Of a stretch of DNA of 64,000 nucleotides, positions 42,459 to 52,192 are shown piece by piece. Location of the stretch: the NCBI RefSeq assembly GCF_020509005.1, contig NC_063018.1:2542001-2606000 (forward strand), in the 5' to 3' direction. This DNA comes from Fulvia fulva. Lineage: Eukaryota > Ascomycota > Dothideomycetes > Mycosphaerellales > Mycosphaerellaceae. The notes beneath the pieces are model-generated. The model worked only from the letters and a program-made list of their open reading frames with translations, was not told the DNA's origin and ran no database searches. Position 1 is the stretch's first letter; each line of letters starts with the position of its first letter. The translations under genes and the position numbers were made by a program.

Positions 42459-43610
42459 ATGTCCGGTCCTACCAGCGCGAGCGTCAACCCAGCCATGGAC
42501 TCTCGATTCTCGCTTCTACTCCAGCAACTGCAGGAGGAGCACGAGTCAAAGCTGAGCTCGACCAAGACAGAACTCGAAGCGACGCGATCAGAGCTGCGCT
42601 CGACGAAGAAGACCCTTACCAGCACGCAGCACCAGCTTCGCAATGCGCTTGCGCGGATACAGATACTCGAGCGCAGGATCGACGGCTCGAGTCCAGACAA
42701 GCGCGCTCCGCAGTTTCTAGACCTCCCTCCGGAGATTCGCAACCAGATTTACGAGGAAGTCGCTGCTTCGGCGTTCAGTGTGCCGGTCATGGTCGCCTAC
42801 TCGCCCACCTCGCCAGTAGAACACACCTTGGGCCGTAAGAAGATCCATCAGGCCAGCGTGCAACACGACTCCCAACGCGGCCCAGCACAACGCCGCCGCT
42901 TGGCAATGTTGTACACCTGCCGACAGATCTACCGGGAGGCATCTCTAATGTTCTACGGCAGCATGACTCTTGATCTACGCTTCATCACCCTCGATGTTGT
43001 ACGTCCGGACGTCCGAGCACTGAATGGCTACCTCGGACAGAGTCTCCAACACATCCGTCACATCGAGATTGAGCACAGACTACTCGATAACTTGCTCGAG
43101 CCCATGACGAGACAACTCGACTGGCCTCGCGAACACTGGAATGGCAAGAAGTGGATCGTGGACCATGAGAAGTACTCCGCAGACGCACACGACCGCTACT
43201 GGCGCCTTTGGCGCAACAATACTTGGCTCGATGAGACCTCACCTGCGACCATCAAGCAGTTTCTCCGCCTTCGTACCAACCTCTTCTCGATCGAATCAAT
43301 CACTGCCTACCAGGATTTCGAGGATGAAGAGTGCGTTGACAGATTGGGTGTCGACTTCATGTACAAGCTCGCATGCATCGACAGTATGCCTCCAAGTGCG
43401 ATACCACGCCTCTTTCCGAACCTGGTAGATGTGAAGCTGATCAGTGAGTTCGGATCTGAGAGGTTCAGGAGAGTCGGACAGGTGGACTGGGAGCTGTGGT
43501 ATTGTCATGAGAAGCTGCAGGACTCGTACTATGCCATTGATGATGTAGACGACGAGAGCCTGTCGGATCCGGTCACCGGCTTGATAGTCAAGACGACACA
43601 AGCACCTTGA
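42459..43610 (+). CDS. Fungal F-box-like / 2EXR-type protein with N-terminal coiled coil
   Basis: Single exon, 383 residues. Residues 15-75 form a heptad-like coiled coil (QEEHESKLSSTKTELEATRS). Residues about 84-100 read PQFLDLPPEIRNQIYEEV, the start shared by many fungal F-box-like proteins, followed by LYTCRQIYREASLMFYGSMT, the usual second half of that module. The rest is an alpha/beta region with several Trp (DRYWRLWRNNTWLDE). This large, lineage-expanded family has no defined biochemical role; a link to Skp1/SCF is often guessed but not shown here. The alternative ATG at 42495 would shorten the N-terminus by 12 residues. Confidence 0.8.
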   Translation: MSGPTSASVNPAMDSRFSLLLQQLQEEHESKLSSTKTELEATRSELRSTKKTLTSTQHQLRNALARIQILERRIDGSSPDKRAPQFLDLPPEIRNQIYEEVAASAFSVPVMVAYSPTSPVEHTLGRKKIHQASVQHDSQRGPAQRRRLAMLYTCRQIYREASLMFYGSMTLDLRFITLDVVRPDVRALNGYLGQSLQHIRHIEIEHRLLDNLLEPMTRQLDWPREHWNGKKWIVDHEKYSADAHDRYWRLWRNNTWLDETSPATIKQFLRLRTNLFSIESITAYQDFEDEECVDRLGVDFMYKLACIDSMPPSAIPRLFPNLVDVKLISEFGSERFRRVGQVDWELWYCHEKLQDSYYAIDDVDDESLSDPVTGLIVKTTQAP

Positions 43611-43913
43611 TAGTGCACTAGGAGGTAGATGCGACACACTCTGTGTTGCACGATCCGAGCGAAAGCTTTATCACGTTCCTTTTGCGAGAAGTCGAGAGCA
43701 TGTTCGGATATGTCAGGCGTGGGCGGTTCATGAGGAATCAGCAGCTGATCTTCTTCGGTGCTGACATCTCATCACTGCAGGAAACACAAAGAAGTGCTCA
43801 ATTATAGCTCAATGCTGTCGACCTCACTACTGTCGCTATCACTGTGGTATCTCTAACCTTCTCTAACGCCATCGCTCTCCAAAAGAAACCATACTCCAAA
43901 GCAATACTCCCCA

Positions 43914-44348
43914 TCATCTCGACTCTTTAGCACCATCAGACAGCTCACTCGTGAGCGCCGCGAGACTCCTCTGACTGATGGGTCTCCGCATCCCCGTGGG
44001 CCGAATGTCGTCACCGTGGGCATGTGCTGGCCGCGCTAACACACTAAACCTCGAATCACCATTGGAGGGACATGTGTATATTGGCGACGGAGGTATCTCG
44101 AGCCAATCGTAGGGATCGCTCTCACGGGGATCGCTCTCACGTGAGTCGCTCCTACTATCATCTTCTCGTATTAGTGTCCCTTTTTGGTGCTCGGAAATAC
44201 AAGCTGGACATGTGGTTTGCGGGCTCAAAGGGCGCAGTGCTGACTTTGGGGGGATCGGCGGTGGTGCATCTGAAGGCAACACATTATTGTGCTGGGGGCC
44301 CCCTGTTTCAGAAACTGATTGTGGTCGCGTTTGCCAGGGTGTTATCAT
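43914..44348 (-). CDS. Possible small protein or C-terminal exon of the neighbouring membrane protein
   Basis: A frame of 144 codons starts at an ATG that overlaps the TGA stop of the membrane-protein gene by the string ATGA. The product is Pro/Ser/Arg-rich (DAPPPIPPKSALRPLSPQTT, then CPAC, then a SRESDPRESDP repeat) and ends LAALTSELSDGAKESR. Overlapping stop/start is unusual for fungi and suggests that this is really the tail of the gene above, reached by an unrecognised intron or a frameshift. I could not find splice sites that fit the phase. No domain. Confidence 0.35.
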   Translation of the reverse strand: MITPWQTRPQSVSETGGPQHNNVLPSDAPPPIPPKSALRPLSPQTTCPACISEHQKGTLIREDDSRSDSRESDPRESDPYDWLEIPPSPIYTCPSNGDSRFSVLARPAHAHGDDIRPTGMRRPISQRSLAALTSELSDGAKESR

Positions 44349-45207
44349 GTGGCCGCTCCATCAACTTGGTCGTTCACAGCGGGAGCCTGATGCACTGCTG
44401 CCGGATGTTGTGGTTCGTGGATCTCCGCCTCGCTCAAGTGACCTGCCTCTGGATCCTTCTCTTCGACTGTAGGACGGGCATGCGTCGAGTATGGGCCGAG
44501 CTTCTTGTAGTGGCTGATCGACATGAATAGCAGTATACAGCTGCCCACGACGCTGAGAAATCCAAGCCAAACAAATACGACTGCTGCAACTGCGCGGCCG
44601 TTGTCCCGATAGCATAGTGGTGTTCCTCCATCCTTCTTGAACTGGCTGAGCAGTGACTGTCCATATGCTGCTGTGAAGGGTATGCCATCGGCGGATCGGA
44701 AGTACTGACACCGCATGGCGGTAATGACCGTCAAGGCGAAAGCGGTTCCTGTCATGAAAGCCACTGCCAGAACTCCACAGATCTGCCAGGCCAACATCAC
44801 AGCTCTTGATTCCCGACGTGCCGGCCAAAAGAGATCGAAGAAGAATGCTGCACCGAAGATGAATGCAACGAAAACACCCGCAAAAATATTGAATGATGCG
44901 ACGCCAATGTAGTCGTTGTTGTAGACGTAGACGTTATGATCGAGACCCTTGACGAAGTCTTGTGCGTCAAGCATGTCTGCAATGTTACTGTTAGTGGACA
45001 ACCAAGAAGAACGGAAATGCCTCACTCACCAGATAATGCTGCCGTGCCTAGTGATTCCGACACCACGCAGAAGATCAATGCGCACTGGTAGACAATGAAC
45101 TTCGTCCGCCTCAAGTGATAGTCCCTGTTCTTGAACATATATTTGCTGCCAAACTTGTACCATTGCATCTCCGCGAGGTCGAGACCCCATATCACTGGTG
45201 GAGCCAT
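44345..45207 (-). CDS. Fungal four-helix membrane protein, unknown function
   Basis: Exon 1 45207-45030, intron 53 bases (GTGAGT donor, CTAAC branch, TGCAG acceptor), exon 2 44976-44345. Product 269 residues. The N-terminus MAPPVIWGLDLAEMQWYKFG precedes helix 1 (KFIVYQCALIFCVVSESLGT). Three more helices follow: VASFNIFAGVFVAFIFGAAF, QICGVLAVAFMTGTAFALTV and AAVVFVWLGFLSVVGSCILL, with a loop holding two Cys (MRCQYFR, TPLCYRD) that may form a disulfide. A polar C-terminal tail of about 55 residues ends DQVDGAAT. The topology resembles the MARVEL/SUR7-like tetraspan proteins of fungi, but signature motifs are lacking, so that is only a possibility. See the overlapping frame 43914-44348. Confidence 0.72.
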
Positions 45208-46826
45208 TGTTGCTGTGTATCAATCCTGTAGATGCTGCTATGTCGATACGTTGGTTATGCCTGTGGTTGCGATAGTGCCGGTCGGTGAAGCAGAGAAATG
45301 TTGGCAGAAGTGAACAACCAAGCAAAGAAACAGGTAGGACAGTGAAGTAGAAAGAAGCAAGAGTAGGCAAGGTCAGAGGCTGGGAAGTTGCGATGCTTAT
45401 GCTAGCAAGACCAGCCTACCGTGACGGGATGGCACTTGCCTCGTTCAAGGACGTGCAATCCGGGTGATCATTGTGCAACACCCAACCGCACTCTATGCCA
45501 ACTGCAAAATGTCCCTCACTCATGTCGCTCGGGAACGGAGCCTTCGATGCACGCGATTAGCCGCGCACGGTGCGAGGATGATCGTCCTCGGTTGGTTGAA
45601 AGCTTCTAGGGACGACACAGTTCTGAGCATCTCTGAGGACGAGACGCATTGCGGACGAGCCGGAACGGAGTGCTGCGGGCGTGGACGTCGCTCTCGCTGC
45701 TCTCTGCATGAAGCTTGCAGGGAATGCGCGTATGATTTCCACATTTCGATGCGAAGCTCATCAAGATTCGAAGCTTGACGTGGTTGCCACAAGGTGAAGT
45801 TCGTTTCATCGTGCTTGTGATGTCAGACCAGAGATCTGCAGCATGGGTTTGGAACTCTACCACCTGCAATGTCACAGCCAGCAACCTCAACATCATCAAG
45901 GCCAGATAGACCAGATGCATTGCAATGGCAGGCCCCACAGGCGTACAGTGACCTTTGGGGATCACAGGCTGTGCTGGGACATGGACACGCCGCCCAAGTC
46001 GCAGAAGAAGGGACGTGGAGCCAGTAAAGGCTTGTCGAAGGCTTGAAACGAAACGTTGAGCAAGCGAAGTCAAACAAGATGGGCTCGTGACATGGGCTAA
46101 GCTTGATCGCGTGCTCACACCTGTTTTCCGGCCGCAGGCACTGTACAGTCTCTTAGTCGTGCGCAAGACTGCCATATTCCAGCAAGGTACGCAGAAGAGC
46201 ATCGCGGATGTCGTCGCCAAGCTGGAAACCAACATCTCAACAGGTCCCTCAGCGACTCTATCCGAGAGCATACACTGTAACAGTAACACATCATAGACGG
46301 CAGGGGGCGAACGACATGAAATGCCAGGCATAGTCCAGCTAAAAGCGATGCGGTCCAGGGATAGTAGCACCGTCGAGGGAGTGCTGTGCTCAGATGTCTG
46401 CTCTGCGCCCTTGTGGTTGTGGGTGAGGTACAGCGACGACAATGACAGGGCTTTGATCTCCGACTGGCGTGTGAAGACGACCGCGTACCGTTTCGATGCT
46501 GTAGAGACAATGTCGCCTTCAACGAGAGGAGAAAGAAAAAAATCGCATGCACACAACAACCAGAGCAAGAGCGCACGCAACGCGGTTGGCGGTCGCGCGG
46601 CCGCAAACCCGGGCTAATGCGTTTTGAGCTCCCGACGGCAGATCACATCGCTCCTTCACGTTCCTTCTTCAACCCGTCAACACGATTTGTCCATACACGC
46701 TCCACAGTGGCAGAGTCGATGATACAACGCTGGCCAAGGCTGTCAAGCTTACAAACTCTAAGTGAGTATAAGACCCCTCTGAACAGGTAGTATGCCCTCC
46801 TCCCCATCGCCTCACCATTTCCCACC
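45208..46826. other. Intergenic, no supported gene
   Basis: 1.6 kb. The minus strand is open for 324 codons (46580-45606) but begins without ATG, has no domain and lacks fungal codon bias; I take it as chance. Confidence 0.4.
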
Positions 46827-47767
46827 ATGTCTCCTATTCGCGTCGCCCTCATCGGCCTCTCAGCCAGCGCAAAGACCTCTTGGGCAGCTGAATTTCATCT
46901 TCCATACCTCTTGTCCGAGCGTGGAAGGAAATCCTACACCCTCGTAGCACTCTGCAACACAAGCGTAGCAGCAGCCCAAGCATCCCTCGACCACTTCAAC
47001 CTAGACCCCAACATCAAGATATACGGCAATTCAGAAGACCTCTCACGCGATCCAGATATTGACCTGCTTGTCGTCGCTACTCGAGTAGACGTTCATCACG
47101 TTGCTATCCCAAGCATCCGAGCCGGCAAAGACGTCTTCATTGAGTGGCCGTTGGCAGAAAATCTGGCTGCCGCCGAGCATCTGGCTAAGTTAGCGCACGA
47201 GAATGGCTCGAAGACTTTCACTGGGCTTCAAGGTCGTTATGCGCCACCTGTTATCAAGGTCTGTGGGCTGTTGGCGAGCGGCGCTGTCGGCAAAGTCATC
47301 AGCTCCGACGTGAGGGCTCTGCGTACAGTCTTTGATCCGAGAGGGCTGCCGGAAAGCTTGGAGTACTTCACAGATATCAAAGTCGGTGGCAATTTGATTT
47401 CAGTTGTTCTCGGACATGGTAGGAGCATCCCTGCAACTCTTCTCGAACAGACCTGACACTGCTCACAGTCATGGACTTCATCCACTCTACTCTTGGCGAG
47501 TACGCAGAGTACGACAGTCGCGCTCAAATACAGAAGCCAAACGTCACCCTCCTCAGCGGTGGGTACGGCTCATTCTCTGACAACGACTCCAGGACGGTCA
47601 CTTCGAACGTCCCAGATATGGTCAGCATGCCGAAAACTTGGCTGGCGGATGCGGTGATGGCTCGCACGACACGTGCTCGGGTGCGTGGCGCCATGAATGT
47701 TGTAGCGATGTTGTGTTGTGTTATTGATGTTGTATTATCGATATTGTGTTGTGCTGTGCTATGCTGA
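46827..47767 (+). CDS. Gfo/Idh/MocA-type NAD(P)-dependent oxidoreductase, C-terminally truncated
   Basis: Exon 1 46827-47418, intron 50 bases (GTAGGA donor, CTGACACTG branch region, CACAG acceptor), exon 2 47469 to a stop at 47767. The Rossmann half is complete: MSPIRVALIGLSASAKTSWA, DIDLLVVATRVDVHHVAIPS, and GKDVFIEWPLAENLAAAEHL, which carries the EWPL variant of the family EKP motif. Residue 200 onward reads GGNLISVVLGHVMDFIHSTL. After SNVPDMVSMPKTWLADAVMA the sequence loses family resemblance and enters TG-rich low-complexity DNA; members normally run about 370-390 residues, here about 295 with the last third abnormal. An intron (47681-47798) would instead end the protein at 47834. Probably a gene with a lost 3' end. 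Substrate unknown. Confidence 0.65.
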
Positions 47768-47790
47768 TGCTGATGTTGATGTCTGATTGG
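47695..47790. repeat. TG-rich low-complexity tract
   Basis: Dense TGTTG, TGATG and TTGTG trinucleotide-like repeats just where the oxidoreductase loses resemblance to its family. Confidence 0.7.
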
Positions 47791-47834
47791 AAGTGCAGGC
47801 TCGTGTGGATGTTGATGGTGAAGTCATTTTGTGA

Positions 47835-48514
47835 TGTTGAAGAAGGAACCGCAAGCTCTGTTCGACGCTCCACCGTAAGCTGAGGCAGGCGCGAACGCTA
47901 GCAACTGGCACCTCTGGGCGGAGGAAGTGGCCGCCGCACCCTGGAAGTGAAAGCAGGTGAGACCTGCACGCGTTCCAACGCTTCTACTTAATGAAAAAGG
48001 CCGGTGACAAAGTATGTTGTCGTAGCTATGATTACCTATGTTCAATATACGTCGACGCACTGTACCCTCGACTGTATCAATCGGATCTTGCTACTCAGCT
48101 ACGTGCCAGCGTGTTGAAGCAACGAGCTGCGCTTCTATAGGGAGTCGAAGCGCTCGGTAGCAACCAACTTTGTCACCAGCCCTCGTAAGGAGTCGTCGCG
48201 CTGCCGTTTTTGCAAGGTCAAGTGGATCTGTACAAACTCGTAAAGGTTGCCAATTCTCTTGTCGAGAGCCATTGTTCGCATTGCCGCTGAAGCAGCGAGT
48301 GAGCCCCGGTGAGCTGCGAATGGCGACTGCATTCGAACTTTTTGATTAAGTGACATACATTACGGGTTGCCTCATCATGTATCTCTAGGGCTACTCATCT
48401 GCTTCTATGTTCATGTTCCTCCCAGAGGGATATTCCTTGACCCAAGTTCTACTCTATCGCCTTCAGTAACAGTACAGTAACATCGTAAAAGTTGCGTCAA
48501 GCTCGCATCCCTGG
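47835..48514. other. Intergenic, no supported gene
   Basis: 680 bp; two short minus frames (47824-48060, 48135-48356) without domains. Confidence 0.4.
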
Positions 48515-49114
48515 CTAGTAGTACTTCCTCGTGTTCACCAGCTGCCACTTGCCATACGCATAAGTCTCTGGTCTCTCTTCTGGGTCAACTCTTGACATCA
48601 CTGAGGCTGCAATCCAAGACCTGCCCTTACACTCCACCAGCTGAGCACGCACGCGGACCCAGCTCTGCGGTAATGCATCCTCGAGAGTGTCATAGTTGTA
48701 GCCAAGCTCGAGTTCCTCTGCTGCTGAGTCGGGACCGCACACAAGCTGTCCAACTGCTTCTTCCATTGCGCTCTCCAGAAAAGCTTCGTAGTCGACAGGA
48801 TGCGGTGGTAGGCGTTGTATCCATTGAGCAAGCTTGGGCGCTTGCTGGGCAGTATATGTGGATGTGATAGAACGACGGCATCCAGTTGCGATCTGTGAGC
48901 ACCTTTTCACGAAAGAGTGCCGGCTCGGCTGTTTTGCTTGTGTTTGTGGTTGTTGCGATTCGTAGACGCGGAATGTGATTGGCTTCTTGTCTTCTTTGAC
49001 CTGGAGCAGCGCAGATGACGACTTGGTCATCCGTTGTATCGAACTTCTTCGCATCGCCATTGCATCATGGTATTGTTCGAAGCCGGACTGTTGAAAGTTG
49101 TCGACGCAAGCCAT
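48515..49114 (-). CDS. Small orphan protein
   Basis: Single exon of 199 residues from the ATG at 49114 (MACVDNFQQSGFEQYHDAMA). The N-terminal 60 residues are Ser/Gln-rich; the remainder has mixed charge and looks folded: LPPHPVDYEAFLESAMEEAV, WVRVRAQLVECKGRSWIAAS, YAYGKWQLVNTRKYY at the C-terminus. Codon choice is moderately fungal. No family recognised, no signal peptide or membrane helix. The upstream region carries an 11-bp tandem repeat (49149-49180). Confidence 0.5.
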   Translation of the reverse strand: MACVDNFQQSGFEQYHDAMAMRRSSIQRMTKSSSALLQVKEDKKPITFRVYESQQPQTQAKQPSRHSFVKRCSQIATGCRRSITSTYTAQQAPKLAQWIQRLPPHPVDYEAFLESAMEEAVGQLVCGPDSAAEELELGYNYDTLEDALPQSWVRVRAQLVECKGRSWIAASVMSRVDPEERPETYAYGKWQLVNTRKYY

Positions 49115-49148
49115 GGCTATCAAGAGGCTAGCCCTGATATTGAGTCTT

Positions 49149-49180
49149 GTTTCGATTTTGTCTCGATTTTGTCTCGATAG
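49149..49180 (+). repeat. 11-bp tandem repeat, three copies
   Basis: GTTTCGATTTT, GTCTCGATTTT and GTCTCGATAG in tandem, 35 bp upstream of the orphan start codon at 49114, so in its leader or promoter. Confidence 0.75.
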
Positions 49181-50972
49181 ATGTACTTCGGTCTTGATGA
49201 TTTCTCTGGTACTGAGTGGTGATCTATCATGAAAGTGGCAAACTGAAGCGGGTTCAAGGAGCGCGAGCCTGACATTTATGTGGTTCCAGACAGGATCTTT
49301 GCGGCACCATAACGGAAACTATTCAGGAAGGTAGGCAGATGCTCTGTACAGGTAGTGTAACGCAACAGTCTGCAACGTGGGAACTTCGTCACCACTGACG
49401 AATTAATGTTGCGCCAGTAGCAGTGACCTTGCAGGGGTTCGGTGTGATTTCATGGAGTCGGTGAGTGACTAAAAGTGGCTTGGGCTGTTGTAACAGGAGC
49501 TGAAAGCGCCTACTGTGGGATGCTCACTCCGAGGTTTCATGCTGTGCAACCCGTACCTTGGAGCCGACCTTCTGTGCGTCTTCGCGAAACCGATGATCGC
49601 GATGTCGCCTCGTGGCTACCAGATAGCTGGGTTGACTGCACGCGTATGATTACGCCTGCCATCGCTTCCCCACCATCATGTGAGTACACACAAGACGGGC
49701 GACTGTTCAGAGGCCCAGACTCCAGATATCACTGGAGATGGATATCACTGCAGGTCCATCGCCCGTGGTCGAGGGACGTTTTCGAGCGGTGCAAGCACAG
49801 GACTTCTCGTCTGTCTTCGTATCGGAGTAGTGATCCCTTGGATGGACTGGACTTGGGATCACTTGTGCTACAAGTCTGTGTCAACGTGCAGGTACAAGCA
49901 TTCCAATAAGTATGTACGACGCGACACTGCCGCAAGCATTCGGGCTGGGCGAAATCCTGGTATCATGTGCGGCGTCAGCCTGAGCACAGTGCTTTGCCTG
50001 TACAGTATGTTGCTTGTTCGGATGGGACCGCACCAGGTGTTGTCAACAGAATGTGCGTACATGTATAATAGTGGTGTGATCAGAAAGCAACGTAGGACGG
50101 TAGGAGTCGCGGAGACAAGGTTCTGAACACGCGTGGCAGGGATGGCTCGTGGCGCAAGCAGGGATCTGGCGAGCACTTCCAGTCGTTGCTGGCGACATTC
50201 TTTTTCCTCCACCGACAACGACATCGCCTGAGAACTCAAGGGTGGATACATGTACACGCGACGCTGGCCTGATAAGTAACCTCGCGCGCTGCTTGCGTCA
50301 GCAGCAAGCCACAGCTGGTCAGCTGCAGGCGCATCAATCACTGCTCGAGACTTGGCATCTCTCTCAATCATGCGTGGACTCTATGCCCTCGATGGCACAT
50401 CATGCATGACCACTTCTTCTCACAGGACAGGGAATGGAAATGCCCTTTCCTTGCGGCATGCAGTCTGGAATACTCGGTATCGGCTAAAGATATACATGCT
50501 GTGTCACTGCCCAGACTTTGGAAAAATCGGCCTTGTGCATTGGACATACATGATGGAAGCTCGCGCGTTGCACCTTCCGAGCATAGTGCCTGCGCACTTG
50601 ATTGAGGCGTGTGGGCTACGCATTTCGTCTTCCCGGACCGCTCTGCCGCCAGATCATATCGCGGCGAGCCAACTAGCTAACAGAAACAGACACACGGACG
50701 TACTCACGAGATGCAACCAGACGTCGAGCTTTGAAAGAAGCGACCATGGCAGATGCGCAGCTAACGATACATCAACTATCTAACAACTTCCTCCCGCAAT
50801 CTTGCATACCATCGGATATTGGGGCCATCGGGACACAACTGCAGAGCAAACCGTGAGATGCGATCTGACTCAACACAAACCGGACGTCACCGGGTGTCCT
50901 CGTTCTGTCACTAAATCCACAAGCTCGACACGATATGCATCGCCTGCGACTTCATCTTCACAACCCTGAGCG
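49181..50972. other. Gene-poor stretch
   Basis: 1.8 kb. Frames such as 49680-50126 (+), 49868-50371 (-) and 50352-50783 (+) overlap antisense and have no domain; I do not support any of them. Confidence 0.4.
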
Positions 50973-51533
50973 ATGATCAGCAACGACTTCTTACTTCGAT
51001 TGTACCACGACTTCAACTCACCCCTGGCAGCCTTCCTTCTCCTACTCGCGCTTGATGAAGGTCGTCGATGTGCTCGGTCGAGACATCGGCTGTCTGGACG
51101 AGCCACCGGATCCATTAAGCTGATTCCTTCTGGCACGAAGGCGACAGTGCAACAGATAACATCGAGCCGCCTTCCAGTCCCCAGTCCTGGTCGAGTGATG
51201 AAGCACGCTCAAGGCCATGTTATGTTCCATACCGACGAGGTGCATTTCAACTACCTGCCGATTGCCACTTGCCGCCGTGGCCCTCAACAGAAGCAGCGAC
51301 TGCTCTGGGACCTTCTTGACGAGCTTACTGACCGCCTTCAGGGTGCAGGAGTTATTCAGATAGACCTGATGATGCTTTCGGATAGCAGCATGGCGGTGTT
51401 CGTAATTGTATCGGAGATGACGAATCCGAAGCTCCAGCAATGGCTTGACATGCTCAGGGCGCCACACAGAGACACTGTCAGTGGACAGTCGAGCAATGAG
51501 ATCGACAGGGTATTACCAGATCGACCGTCCTGA
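50973..51533 (+). CDS. Possible orphan gene
   Basis: A frame of 186 residues from an ATG that directly follows an in-frame TGA. The start (MISNDFLLRLYHDFNSPLAA then FLLLLAL) looks reasonable and codon choice there is C-rich; the middle (QKQRLLWDLLDELTDRLQGA then GVIQIDLMML) could be a helix-strand pair. Antisense frames of similar length exist (51467-51042). No family recognised. Weak. Confidence 0.35.
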   Translation: MISNDFLLRLYHDFNSPLAAFLLLLALDEGRRCARSRHRLSGRATGSIKLIPSGTKATVQQITSSRLPVPSPGRVMKHAQGHVMFHTDEVHFNYLPIATCRRGPQQKQRLLWDLLDELTDRLQGAGVIQIDLMMLSDSSMAVFVIVSEMTNPKLQQWLDMLRAPHRDTVSGQSSNEIDRVLPDRPS

Positions 51534-51733
51534 CAGCCGTCACATCCGTAGTCTGGGCTGGCACAATGGCGTTGTTCCTCGCGGTAGTCGTGGTAATAGA
51601 AGAGCAAGGTGACATCGTTGCGGTATGGTCAAGCGAGATGATTGGTGTGGAGAGTGTGCTATGTTACTGAAGTGAAGTCAAGACAGACGGGAATGAAGGC
51701 ATGGTTCCTCGCACTTTATACCTTTCCTCTGCG

Positions 51734-51820
51734 AGTAAATATATTTACTGCATCAAAAAATATGGCTACATCAAAAAATACATTTGCATCAAAAGTATGC
51801 CTCCGTCAAAGACATACCTC
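51734..51820. repeat. 16-bp perfect palindrome plus four 17-18 bp tandem repeats, AT-rich
   Basis: AGTAAATATATTTACT (51734-51749) is a perfect inverted repeat. It is followed by four imperfect direct repeats starting at 51751, 51769, 51787 and 51804; the first two begin CATCAAAAAATA, the third CATCAAAAGTAT, the fourth CGTCAAAGACAT. Much richer in A+T than the surroundings. Confidence 0.8.
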
Positions 51821-52192
51821 CCATTGGATGAGACTGCTGGTTTACTATAGTTGATGTTTGGCTGACTAGGCTTACCTTGCTCAGAACCCGGATTTGGCGA
51901 ATACTCGTCACGTGCTGTTGGGATCGCTCAGAGCAATGCTGTAGTTTTCTTATCAGAATAAGTATAGCTAGCAGAAGTGGTGTTACACCTGCTCGTGTGT
52001 AGCTCAGGCCCTGCCGGCACGCTTCGAGACTGGGCCATTGGAGCGCACAAGTGGCCGTGTAGTTAGGTATATGCTAGTTCGCTGTAATGGAGCCAAGGAG
52101 ATACGTATGATATCCTGTGCTTCAAGCCTATCGACCCATTCCCAAGCCATCGCGACGGGGTATCACTCGCTCAAAACCGGACCAAAACATTT

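Noticed and set aside
45606..46580. 324-codon minus frame
   Set aside because: No ATG at its 5' end, no domain, composition close to translated random sequence.
49868..50371. 167-codon minus frame with ATG
   Set aside because: Overlaps several equal plus-strand frames; no codon bias or family resemblance.
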